Notes under the pieces: generated by a model
Told to the model about the DNA's origin: nothing
The model's database searches: none
The model's input: the letters and a program-made list of their open reading frames with translations, nothing else
Shown here: positions 45,504-56,165 of the stretch, piece by piece
How positions within the stretch are numbered: position 1 is the first letter of the stretch
Layout of the letters: each line of letters starts with the position of its first letter
Source of the DNA: Dipteris shenzhenensis
Lineage: Eukaryota; Polypodiophyta; Polypodiopsida; Gleicheniales
Direction: 5' to 3' (one strand)
NCBI GenBank assembly: GCA_047967505.1
Contig: CM106540.1
Length of the DNA stretch: 64,000 bases
Position numbers and translations under genes: made by a program

Positions 45504-46359
45504 CCTTTGATCCCCCTTGAGCCCATTTCTGCCACATCATCATCTTCTTCTTCATCTTCTTCTTCTCCATTTTCCTCTTTCTTCCCAAAATATTTGAGAG
45601 CTTGGTTCTCCACCTACAAATGACCATTGCCCAAACCCTCTGAGCTGGAAACTCCTCTAGTATGGGCAAACTTCCACCTGCAAGCAATTGAAGAAAAAAC
45701 GTCTGTGGTGGCTGCCATTCCCTAAATAGCGCATTTTTCGCCATTTCTTCTACTACTCAATACTCCCTGCCTGCTCCGCCATTGCCTGAGCCCTCTTAGG
45801 AGTAGATGGGCAACCTCAAGACAAAGATTTTGAGCCATTTTTTAGGTCATTTGGTTTAGTAACGAGGGAGAAATTGTCAAAACTCAGGTTCGGCCTGTAG
45901 CAACTCTCCCGAGAAAAAGTGCGCACCATTTCGTCCAACCTCTATGCTGGACCCTCTCTGGTATATGAGCTTTCTTTTGCTTTAGAAAGCCCTCTTTTCC
46001 TTGCTTTGAAGAGTGAGCTACAAGCCCTCCAAGTTCAGCCTTTTGGTTTTGATAGTTTTGGACAAGTTTTTGAAGATGATGCTACATAAAATGCTACTCT
46101 AGCATTTCTGGTTTTTTGAATCTTTCAATAACTTCAGTACAAGTGTGGATTCAGATTTGTTTTGAATTGCTAGACCTGGTTTTGATTGGAAAGTATTCAT
46201 TTTAGCCACTTCTATGAAGCATGTAAGAAGAAGCATCATTGATTGAATATTGGTCACTAGTCTTTGCTACATCAAGTGCTCATATTTTGGAAGTCTTTCA
46301 GTTATTTTTTGCCTTGTAAGAGAGATAGACACTGCCCAATATCTGGGTTAGACCCTCTC
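45504..46359 (+). other. TR-GAG leader
   Basis: 856 bp before gag, with a TTC/TCT-rich patch near 45540-45590. No supported coding frame. Confidence 0.7.
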
Positions 46360-47190
46360 ATGGCTACCCTATTGAATCTAGAGAAGTTCAATGGAAAGGG
46401 CTTCCACACATGGCAGATGAAGGTGAAATTTGCATTGATGAGGGAGAACTTATGGGGACTTGTCAAACCTACTCCTACCGCTTTTTCTACGGCCTCCAAT
46501 GCTGGAGAATCCTCAACTCTGACACGACCGGCAAGGGATCCAGCTAGAGAAGAAAAAGCATATGGTATCATTGCTCTTGCTTTAGGAGATGATTATATTC
46601 ACCATATCTCTAACTTGGAGTCTCCTTCAGAAGCTTGGCAGAAGCTTGACATGATTTTTGGTGCTAGCTCTCACATCTCTAAACTATCACTTAAAATCTC
46701 TTTCTTTGAATTGAAGATGGCTAGTGGTACTACTTTGGCAGCTCATGTCAACTACATGCAGAGTCTTATGACTCAATTAGCTTCTATCAATTCTCCTATT
46801 ACTCCAGATGATGCTATGGCAGTGTTACTTAAGAGTATGCCTGAAGACTATGATCACATAGTTACCACTTTGAAAAATCTTCCTAATCCTAATCTTGAAG
46901 GTATTATCTCTGCTCTCCAAGAAGAAGAAAGGCATATGGAGCTCAGGAAAGGCAATGACACTATTTATGCTGTAAAAGTCCAGAAGGGCAAGTATACCCC
47001 TTGCAATCACTGTGGAAAGACAAATCACCTTTCAAAGGACTGCTTCAAAATTAATCCATGCAAGCACTGTGGCAAGAACAACCATAATGAGAAGTTTTGC
47101 AGAGCCAAAGCAAAGACAAAAAATGCAAATCTACTTTCAGTTGATGAGCCTCCACAAGATGAGGCATCCTTTGAAGATTATGCATTTTAA
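46360..47190 (+). CDS. TR-GAG gag protein with two zinc knuckles
   Basis: An intact 276-residue gag frame, ATG at 46360-46362 and TAA at 47188-47190. The frame is open about 32 codons further upstream, but the copia-like N-terminus begins at MATLLNLEKFNGKGFHTWQ. A UBN2-type capsid core follows (SEAWQKLDMIFGASS, AAHVNYMQSLMTQLASIN, LLKSMPEDYDHIVTTL). The C-terminus has two adjacent CCHC knuckles, CNHCGKTNHLSKDC and CKHCGKNNHNEKFC, where copia gags usually have one. The protein should form particles and bind RNA in the cytoplasm; reverse transcription and integration must come from another element. The frame has no stop or shift, which suggests selection on the protein or recent arrival. The tail is acidic (DEPPQDEASFEDYAF). 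Confidence 0.93.
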   Translation: MATLLNLEKFNGKGFHTWQMKVKFALMRENLWGLVKPTPTAFSTASNAGESSTLTRPARDPAREEKAYGIIALALGDDYIHHISNLESPSEAWQKLDMIFGASSHISKLSLKISFFELKMASGTTLAAHVNYMQSLMTQLASINSPITPDDAMAVLLKSMPEDYDHIVTTLKNLPNPNLEGIISALQEEERHMELRKGNDTIYAVKVQKGKYTPCNHCGKTNHLSKDCFKINPCKHCGKNNHNEKFCRAKAKTKNANLLSVDEPPQDEASFEDYAF

Positions 47191-47549
47191 ATCATCTCTA
47201 TGTATGCTCCAGATCTCTCTTTTTATGTCAAGGTACTTGGATAGTCCTCCAAAATGAATGAAAATAAACTATTGTGTTTTATGTGTTTTGTAAACACCTC
47301 TGGTCACCTTATGATGTAGGCCATGTGTATGTTTTGTTCCATGGTACCTCCTGCAGACATTGTGTGCATGTACATGCAGGGGAGATAACCATTGGAAGGT
47401 CTTTTTGTATCCCTTTTTGTTTACCTTACACCCATGGGAACCCTTGCTAGCATGAGAACCTAGCCATAGATTTATCCTTGACTACCATGAGATGGCATGA
47501 GAAACTATGAGACTAGATGTATCCTTGACATAGCCTGAGGCATTTCCTT

Positions 47550-47560
47550 GAGGGGGGGTT
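47550..47560 (+). other. TR-GAG polypurine tract
   Basis: GAGGGGGGGTT directly before the right LTR. Confidence 0.85.
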
Positions 47561-47857
47561 TGTTGGGATATCTCAAGGTGTATGCCTCAGGCACACCTTA
47601 TGTTTCTATGTGTGAGTGCTAGAGGCACCGTTAGGTGCCCACAAGCACAGTTAGGTGGTGGAAAGCCACATAGGATGATTGAGAGAATCTAGGAGCAGAT
47701 TGAGGAGATGATTGTGGAGCTCTGAAGTCATCAGTGATGTCAGTGAGCATGTATGAGGTGCCTACTTAAGGACCTCACTCTTCTTCATTCTACAAGCAAG
47801 TAATGCAAGTATTCTGAGTTTGTGTCCACTCTTTGCTTTCCTTTTAGCTATCCAACA
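47561..47857 (+). repeat. TR-GAG right LTR, 297 bp
   Basis: Followed immediately by the TTGCT target duplication. Confidence 0.97.
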
Positions 47858-48854
47858 TTGCTTTCATTAGGATTTTCGATGTTGAGGTTATCTTATGCTT
47901 TGCAAAAATATCATGATTCAGTCTTTCAGACTCAATCAAATAATTTGTTGGTTGCTTAAAAATACATATTGTGGCCATATAAAAATTGAAGGGGAAGAAC
48001 CTTTGAATTTCGCTCTAGAGGAGTCTTCTGGAGTCTCTTGCTTTTCTAGCGAGTTCATTATAGAAGCATAAGCATAATGTTGATCATCAATCGGCTCAAA
48101 TTTACAATGCAGCAAGAAATTTCTCTTTGCCTCTTTCAAAATTATCTTGAAATTTTCCTCTTCACCCTATTCATGTGGAATTTGCCGAAGGTATTGCGTG
48201 AAGAATTTGGTAAACGTCTCCTCAAAATGCGCAGGTCCATCAAACATAATTCCATTGTCACGGCTATGTATATTTGGACAGAACATGATTGGATGTAAGA
48301 CTACATTAGAGATCATGGGTTTCTTGCCATCCACCAAAGCCTTGTATATTTGCATTGCATAAGATATATCAAGATTCCTGTTGTTGGTAAAAATAGTTGC
48401 AAACTCCACATCTAGAGCATTCACAGCATAGGACTTTTTCCCCCATATATATCTGACATCATCTTTTGTGATCGTCTCATTAAGATATAGATCAAGATTC
48501 TTTATTGACATGAGCTCATGTTTATCTTCCTCAACCTCTTGATTTGACTTTTCTTCCTCTTTATTTTCTCTGTCCTCTTCCTCCTCTTTTACCTGTAGTT
48601 TCTGAGCAGAGGAATGTTATATTTTTTTGAAAGTAGGCTTTGGAATTGTGTTCTCTTTCTCTTTTACCTATAGTTTTTGAGTAGAGGAACATTGTCTCTA
48701 TTTGAAAGTAGCCTTTGGAACTATGGCCCTTGCAATATTAATGTTTTCTATTTTGTGTCTTTCTTTTCCTTTGATAAGCTGCACCAATATGGTCTTGGCT
48801 CATTCTTCCTCTTCTTCTATCTTTTGTACTTCTTTAGTATGTAATAGTTGTGTT

Positions 48855-49022
48855 GCTTCTTCATTTTTCTGTTCGAATGTAGCATCTGCTTTTGTTTCTA
48901 TCTCAAAGATTTTGCATGCAGACCCTTGATGTGGGGCTTCTTCTTCATTTTTATGTTTGAACGTAGCATCTGCTTTTGCTTCTATCTCAAAGAGTTTGCG
49001 CGTAAACCCTTGATGTGGGGCT
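48855..49022 (-). repeat. 84-bp in-frame tandem duplication in the Ulp1-type gene
   Basis: Two copies, anchor GTAGCATCTG at 48879 and 48963. On the minus strand each encodes 28 residues around FEIEAKADATF and NEEEAPHQG, an acidic, probably helical segment. Confidence 0.85.
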
Positions 49023-49440
49023 CCTTGTCTAGGCTACTTCTGAGCCAATTGTTCTGAACCAAACTAGCATCCATCTGATCCTTCTCATGCATTCTCTGTT
49101 TTTGAACCAAACTAGCATCCCTCTGAACCAAACGATCATCCCTCTCATCCTGCTTGTGCCCTCCTCTTGACTGAATTCATGGCCTATCTTGAGTGAAGAT
49201 GTCTTAAAGTACTCAACCATAATCTTTTGACGAAACCTACTTGCCTCTGCACTCGAAAATGTACTCTATTCACATCCATGAGAGCCTCTAATGGAGTTTG
49301 TGATTCAGTAAAGTTTAAAGGTGGAGGAGGTGGCATTGCGAGCCTGATTAGACCTCTTGATAAGATAAAATGATAGCCCCCAATATGAGGTTGTAAATCT
49401 TTCTTAGAGAAGGCTTGCATTCCATGGCTCCTCATTTTAC

Positions 49441-50204
49441 TCCATATCTTTCCTCGACATCATAAGATGTAGCTCAGTTTTTCTTTGAATGAGAAACCAA
49501 ACTTTTCTTCCCATGTGCATGTGAGTCGACTTCCCTTCAAAGTTATTAGGGGCATACTCTTTCCCAGTCAAATGCAAGGTGGTCTAAAGACAAATGCTCT
49601 AATCTCTTGAGAGTGCTCCATAATAATTGAAAGTCCTACATGAAAAATGATTCACAAGACTTTAGATACATACAATCCTTCAACAAAATAGCCAATTAAA
49701 AGACAATGCATTTTGCCCATCATACCTTAATGTGCCCAAGATGTAATGTGTCCCCACCACTGATACAATTGTCTGTGTGTCCATTTAACAAAATCTTTGA
49801 AAACTCTATAATGGATGATCAAAAAATAGTCCCAAAGGCTTTACAAGGCTCAATATATATACATAAATTGAAAAATGATAGCCAATAAGGCTTTACAATG
49901 ATGACATGCAAAAAAAATAAAACTATGATCTGTCAACTGAAACTTTGCTCATAGGGTTGTGTTATGAGTGTGAAACTGCATGTGAGCGTAGGATTGACTC
50001 CAATTAGGAACTATTCGGGAATTTTTAAGCATGGCTTTGATTAGTTATTTTGGACTTCTCTCCTCATCTTCATTTTAATAGGTTAAGAGACAAGGGGTTC
50101 TACAAGATCACTAATCTCTTGAAGGGAGGGACATCGGGTAAGGGGAGGGGAGGGGGTAAGACAAGGGGTTCTACAAGATCAGTCATCGGAAGCTTCTGCA
50201 TGAC
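49441..50204. other. unassigned DNA
   Basis: No gene recognised. Contains a G-rich patch (50126-50160) flanked by two copies of GACAAGGGGTTCTACAAGATC (near 50089 and 50160). Confidence 0.5.
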
Positions 50205-50469
50205 TTACATTATGCTAAGGATGGTGATGCAACTCTGATCTTCTGTGACATCCAAAGTTGCATTGCTCTTGGAAACAATCCAGATTTCTATTAGAAATAC
50301 GAGACATTCAAACAATGTCAAGGGGGGTTGTGAAATGACATTATTTTCTTTTGTACTCCCATAGGTTGCTATATCCATATGTGGATGAATTTGTGCAACC
50401 ATGGTACTTTAGGTACTGCGGGTGCTTCTGAGATCATTCCAAAGCATTTCAGCCATATCAGGGGGGGTT
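50205..50469 (+). pseudogene. copia RNase H end
   Basis: Decayed plus-strand sequence FCDIQSCIALGNNPDF (about 50241-50288) matches the C-terminal copia RNase H motif (usually CDNQSCIA...NPVFH). It is followed by stops and a G-rich polypurine run (CAGGGGGGGTT) directly before the LTR at 50470. The rest of the element to the left is missing. Confidence 0.7.
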
Positions 50470-50677
50470 TGTAGAGATATATACAATAATATGGTGGTGT
50501 AGGATAAACTAAGACAGTCTATTTTAGAGTTTTTGTGTGCTCTAGTACTTGTACTATATATAGTGAGTACTTGTACTTCATTTGGTTCCCATTTGGTTGA
50601 ACATTTTAGTTGGAGTTCACTTGTGTTTACTTCTTGTTCTCTTGTGTTCACAACTCTTGTCCATTCTTCTTCCTACA
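50470..50677 (+). repeat. copia 3' LTR, about 208 bp
   Basis: Begins TGTAGAGATATATAC after the polypurine run and ends TTCCTACA, with inverted TGTAG...CTACA tips. Related to 36712-36871. Confidence 0.8.
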
Positions 50678-51899
50678 CTCCTCCTCCCCCCAAGTCTAGA
50701 TGGATCATAAAGAACATTAAATCCAAGCAATTCTGCCGAACCTCCCTTGCCTCAACAAGGGGTCATTCCTCCTCCCAAATTCATTGAAACTAAAAATGTA
50801 AGAAAATAATACAATGTCTATGCTCAACAGATAATAGGATCTCGTCCGCAAGAGAGAAAACAAGATAGTATAGAGAATAAAAAATTTGATTACTATAGAA
50901 CTGATACAATAAATGGCACTACCTCCCAACCGTGCGCTCCTTTAAAAGAAGCTTTGATGGCATGCTAGAAATAGTAGAAGACAGAGGCTGGATGCTAAGG
51001 AATTAGGGTTGCTATAGCCGATGATGAAATGGGCTTCACGGGATTGCTCTTATATAGCCACCAGTCGTAGTCGGTTAGGCTCAATTGGGTGACCGACCTA
51101 GTCCACCCAAAACGGTTGACTAGGGGTCGGTAGGCCACCAACCATACAATAGAACCGGTGCACAAAACAAAGCAACTAACCTATGGTCTCCGTTCGGCCT
51201 TGAGCCATCCGGGATCATATGAGGCTCCAAACGGGCCCCGTAACTTGAGACTGGGCTACCTCGAGAAATGCTCTGTCTACCCTCAGTACGGTCAGTCAAG
51301 GGATGCCTTCCTGCACTTGCATGTAGCCTAGTTAGCGGTGTGCCAACTCTATCTGAAGCCGTCCAACCATCAGGCCATACATGGCCCCCATTTGGTGTCC
51401 AAACCATGACCTATTGGATAACCAAGCTACTCAAATGCCTTCTCCTCATATGGGGGGCTTACAAGTAGAGTTATCTAGTTCTCGTGTAGTTACACGAGAG
51501 TGGAGCATTGATATCTAACAAAAAATGCCTTTGATGCTCTCATAGATCATGAAATTGAAAAGTGGATTCAGGAACAAGAGATGGAAGAGGAAGACGTAAA
51601 GCCAAAATGCTCTTAGGACTTTGAGAAAGAAATAAACCATAGGGAAACTATTATGAGTGATGGTGATGCAGATGAATCTGAGTAAGAACTCCTCCCACAC
51701 ACTAAGACAATTGAGATGGACTTCACCCTAAAAGGTAAAGCTCAAGCTACTATTCAAAATAATGGAAGGATTTCTCAAGTTGAGAGCCAGAGTGCCCCCC
51801 AAAACAATCCTATCCCCAAGGAAAAGAAGGGGGTAAAATAAAAATAGTAAGTAATTTCTTTTCTCACTTTAAATGTGTGAGGCCTTATTGACCCTATGA
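50678..51899. other. unassigned DNA, partly GC-rich
   Basis: 51040-51460 is richer in G+C (for example GTCGGTTAGGC, CAAACGGGCCCC). It could be LTR or leader of the gypsy relic to its right; no LTR pair could be matched. 51510-51850 has a decayed acidic coding-like frame (EIEKWIQEQEMEEEDVK). Confidence 0.45.
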
Positions 51900-53020
51900 G
51901 AGGTTGGGAACTAGGGCTCATGGCGGTGTCCCATTCGATGTTCATTGTGGTATTACATTAGCCAACACAAAACTCCCTTTGCCATGGAATGTAGAGTTTA
52001 TGCTTCAAAGGTGATGCTCTTTGGCCTCACTAATGATCTTGCAACATTCCAACGGCTAATGATCATGTAGATTCATCTATAACTATGCCAAGATTACCCA
52101 CCCCTTGTATAAATTGTTGATCAATTTCTGTTGGATCTGGGAGTGCCAAAACTCCTATAAGACCCTCAAACTCATCTGGGCTTCAGCCCTGATTTTGCAA
52201 GTGGCAAACTAGGACTTGATATTTCATGTCCACATTTACGCCTTTAAGTTTGCAATAGGGTGCATGCTAGTGTAGTCAGACTAATATAACTAGGATTGCC
52301 CAATATATTTTGCAAGCTGCCAACTAAATGACATAGAAATGGACTATATTATGACTGAGCGGGAGGGACTTGCTATGTTGTATGCCTTTAAAAATTTTAG
52401 GCATTACTTGTTGCAGCAGACAAGTTTGTCTTCTTTGTAGATCATTAGGCCCTCCACTATTTAGTCAATAAACCATGTATGACAGGATGCATCATGAGGT
52501 TGGTGCTCATCCTTCTATAGTTTTTCATCGTGGCTACTTAGAAGGGACATATGCACTTTATGGATGATCACATGTCCCACATTTCCAATGGAGAACCAAT
52601 AATAGGAGTGGATGATGATCTTTCAGATGCCCAGCTATTCCTTGTTGATTTAATTCTAGAATGGGCTCAGGAGACCGGCCACTTCTTAGCTAATGGGTTC
52701 CCTCAAGACAAGGCCTTTAATCAAGACTGAGCTAGGAAATTCATTAAGGATGCAGCCCCATATCAATTGATAGCCAGCTAGATCAATCGCATGGGCGAGG
52801 ATGGTATAATGTGCTGCTGCACCCATGCATATGAATTTGTTGAGGTCTTAGATGAAGCCCATTCAAGCATTGTGGGTGGTCATTTTGTTGGGGAAATGGC
52901 CTGTAAGGTATTGCAAGCAGGATTATGGTGGCCAAATCTCTTTGTAAATATGACCAAATTTATTGAACATTGCATGTTGGCTTGCTAATGCAACACATGC
53001 CAACCTTCTAATGTAGTGCA
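51900..53020 (+). pseudogene. gypsy RT, RNase H and integrase zinc-binding relic
   Basis: Plus strand, many frame breaks. Order: end of RT (FAMECRVYASKVM, then FGLTNDLATFQRLM near 52020-52065). Next is RNase H (FKFAIGCMLV near 52250, PIYFASCQLND near 52300-52330, TEREGLAMLYAFKNFRHYLL near 52353-52412, FVDH.ALHYLVNKPC near 52430-52480). ADHMSHISNGEP, DAQLFLVD and then the integrase zinc-binding N-terminus follow (GGHFVGEMACKVLQAGLWWP near 52879-52938, HCMLAC near 52970). Catalytic integrase and LTRs are not seen. An autonomous Ty3/gypsy ancestor is implied. Confidence 0.83.
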
Positions 53021-56000
53021 CATAGGGATAGCAAGGTAATGCACATTGGGTTACTAAGGTCATGCACGATGGGTTACTAAGGTCGCACATGCTGTCTCAC
53101 TAACACAATGTCTACTAGGATATCTAACACATCATGCGCTGGGTTAATTTTTCATTAAAACAAAACCCTAGGCAAAAATACTTTGTGTTAACGTGTAGCT
53201 AAATAGGAAATTTTCTCCAAAAATTTCCCAGCTGCTAAATCAAACTTCCAAGCCATTCCACTTCCTCCTAGCCCCCCAAGCTCGTACTTTCTGCATGATT
53301 TCCTCCTTCGAAACCTCTGATGGCTCCCTCGGTGATATCTTTTCACAATATATCATTCCTTCGAACCCATGGAGTCTAGCCAAACTTAGGTCCACACCCC
53401 TAGCTTGTCTAGCCCATCCATCACTCCGTCCACTACTCCTATCAACACATCCTCCCCCCTCTCTAACCTATCATCCAATCTTCCTATCTCTTTGCCCCCC
53501 TCTAGTAATGTTATCCAAGATGAGTTAATTAAAGAAACCCAAGCTCATCCCCACACTGCAGAGTTGGGTCAAGCCTCTATCTCTCGCCTAGCTAAATGCA
53601 AAAAAATAATCCCCACATCTCCTTTCTATACTAAACATTCCATGGTGACCAGCTCAATTCTTGTAATGGCCTCTCTATCCATTCCTCCTTCTATTACAAT
53701 CCCAATCTTGATTTTAGAATTCCCTATCATACTTATACCTGTTACTAGGCATGCTGTGACCCAGAAGTCAAGCCTTATCTCAAAGTTGTTGGTCTGATGC
53801 CCCTCATAGAATGCTTGCCCTATTACTTGGACCTAAATCTGGTCACACAATTCACCAAGAATTACAATCATTCAACAAAGCTCACTCTTTCACAAATGAG
53901 CAGGAAGTTACACATCACTTTTAGTTGAGCATTGATGCCATCAAGATAGTTTTTGGGTTCCCCATGATGATCGAACCATTGTGAAGGTTTGCCACCACTT
54001 GGCGCAAAAGATCACCCCCTTGGTGGATTGGAATGGTAGATGCCACAAGGGGTGGATTCCATTTGATGACATCAAGAACCCTGCTTATGTCAAGCTAGCT
54101 CGTGCACTGAGGCTTCTCACCAAGGTTGAAATGTTCAACCATCATAATGTGGTGGTCACCAGTTTGCTCCTACAACTTCTCGATCTAGTCCTAGTTCAAG
54201 ACCAATTGGGCCGATTAGTTTTTCAAAAAAATCAATATACAATGCCATAAGCCCAATTAAAAAATCAAAAATCCTATATTGTTCATGCCCATCATCAAGC
54301 ACATTATGAAGCCAAAGAATTGGCTTGCCAACACTGCCCCACTCAAAGAATTCCACGGGCATCGACTATAGCTGAGGAACAAGAGCAATAGTGTAGGCTG
54401 CAGTAGGAGGTACGGGAAGCCTCAATTTTTGAAAAAAATAAGTTACGTGAGCTCAAAAAAGGACCCCACACACCGACCAAGAACGTGTCACAATGCCTAT
54501 TATGGCACCACAAATGGGCATCCCCTCTATGATGGCCACATCAGCATGGGGTCAGCAACAAGAGCAATAATAGGAGGAGCAACAAGGGAAAGACTAGTTC
54601 AGGAACCATCTCTATGACGACGTTCTCAACTTCAAGGACCCAACTGGCCCAATTACACAGTCTTAGTAGCCAGTCCGTGATCTCTCAAGGTAGATTGCCT
54701 CGCTGCTCTCCTTTGTTAAGGGCACCTCCACTACCAACTAGATCAATTTACAGGAAGCACTCAACCACTACACAAAGGCTTGCTTATGGGTCATCTTTAG
54801 AATATCGTCAACTGTGAAAGCACACATGCCGAGTTGATGGAAGAAATATTTATGTACTTCCTAGTATAGGGCATCAATGTAGCCCACAATATCTTCAAAA
54901 GGTGGTAGGAGATCAACTCAGAAGCCTCAACCATGTGGTCCCAAGACCGGGAGCTCTAGATAACACAAGGCCACATAATCAGTTTATAGGCCATTAGCAA
55001 AACTCTAGAAGAAATGGCAAGAAAAGCAAGGGAGTTTGCCACTGCCTTGCAGAAATGAAATGAGACCATGGAGAAAGAGCTATCAGCAAAAACAGCAAGT
55101 GCTGACATGCTGTTCATCCAGAGCATGGAAGCCAATCAAGCTCTGGACCCCAATCTAGCAGGGATATAGAGAAGACCCAAAAGGAGATGCTTAAATAGAT
55201 CAAAGCCTTGCATACATCTAATTGGGAGCAACTCAAATGGTACAACCAACCATACCATTAGCTAGAGCTTAGCCCATATGCCACCCACCAAAGAGGATAG
55301 TCAGAAGGAGGTCAAGTAGAGGTCAAGTATGACTAAATCAAATAGCATTTTGCAATTGAGACCCGAAGCGGACAGGTTGGGGATGATGGAGGATGGTGAT
55401 CTGAGTCCCTCCCAATCTAGGCTTCCTCTCCCTCCTCTCAGTATGGATCACTCCCTTCCAACTTTTTGTCTCACTCAATGTCCACTTCGCTGCATGCAAC
55501 ACTCAGAGAGAATCCATCATTTCTCATGCATGATGTGATAGTGTCCTTGCCTCTCATCACTTTGCGTTCTACTTTCAAAAAGGAAAACAGGGCCCTGACC
55601 TCACAAATCTTGCCTCCTTTCCCCCATGAGTTAATAACCTTCAAGCTCCACCTCATCAGCATGTTGGAGACTCACAAAGCAGAGAAAGTTGGTCAGCTCC
55701 TACTGATTCCCAAGGAAGAACCTTTGAATGAGGAAGCTCCTTTGCCATCTCAGGTTGTGGAGGTAGCAGGTTGGGCAAGCCCACAATAGGTCGCAGTGCT
55801 CTCTACTCCAAAACATCAATTGCTGGCCATGCTCAACAAACTCTAGCATTTGGTGCCTCGTATGCGGGGGCTCTTCCATAGAGCAAAGGGGGCTTCTTCT
55901 CAGCTCCCTTCAAATGAAGATACAACATTTTGGCAGCTCTCGGACAAGCGAGAATACAAGAAGAGGAACACGGTTCCTAAACCCACCCTATGTAGTCAGC

Positions 56001-56165
56001 CCAAGAGAATGGCGTGATGCCTCCCAAGACTACCCATAGAGGTAACTCAGACTCCCTGAACCTCGATAGCCCAATGGCTGGTGAACGAGCACCTAAAGCT
56101 CCACGAGAGTTTCAAAATACGAGCCTAGAGCTTTCAAGAGAGAGGTCGCCTTCTGGAATCAAATA
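53021..56165. other. long unassigned region with weak coding-like frames
   Basis: Plus-strand frames at 53405-53797 (Ser/Pro-rich start, then LAKCKKIIPTSPFYTK), 53981-54250 (PLVDWNGRCHKGWIPFDDIKN) and 55466-55789 (ITLRSTFKKENRALTS, KVGQLLLIPKEEPL) look mildly protein-like but match nothing I know. They may be gag or an extra gene of the neighbouring gypsy relic. A short run near 53025-53110 repeats GGGTTACTAAGGTC. Confidence 0.4.

Larger units (their letters stand above)
45195..47857 (+). mobile_element. intact gag-only copia retrotransposon (TR-GAG type), 2,663 bp
   Basis: Complete non-autonomous element. It has two 297-bp LTRs (TGTTGGGATA...TATCCAACA) differing at 5 positions (about 1.7%), a primer site directly after the left LTR, and a polypurine tract directly before the right LTR. 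One uninterrupted gag frame is present. A perfect 5-bp target duplication TTGCT flanks it at 45190-45194 and 47858-47862. There is no protease, integrase or RT. Elements of this kind are known in plants as TR-GAGs and need a partner copia for movement. It lies in, and opposite to, the Ulp1-type coding region, whose sequence resumes on both sides. It is the youngest-looking insertion in the window. Confidence 0.96.
41790..49440 (-). pseudogene. Ulp1/C48-type cysteine protease gene, decayed and split by TR-GAG
   Basis: A long minus-strand coding region reads from about 49440 to 41790, interrupted at 45195-47857 by a retrotransposon. The recognisable domain is a Ulp1-type (SUMO-protease family) catalytic core near 42420-42720. 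MHLF, LDMS, KQND and HNCGW give the His, Asp, Gln and Cys order; the Cys codon is at 42508-42510. Ahead of it are an acidic, coiled-coil-like section (about 48520-49030) and stretches I do not recognise (for example KNLDLYLNETITKDDVRYIW at 48450-48510, QVFFIDEVSSNDIRQFID near 44330-44390). Behind it are ~28-residue repeats. A TGA in the catalytic domain and several frameshifts show decay. Ulp1 domains occur in host proteins and in plant Mutator- and CACTA-type transposons; the choice is open because no terminal repeats were found. Confidence 0.65.
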
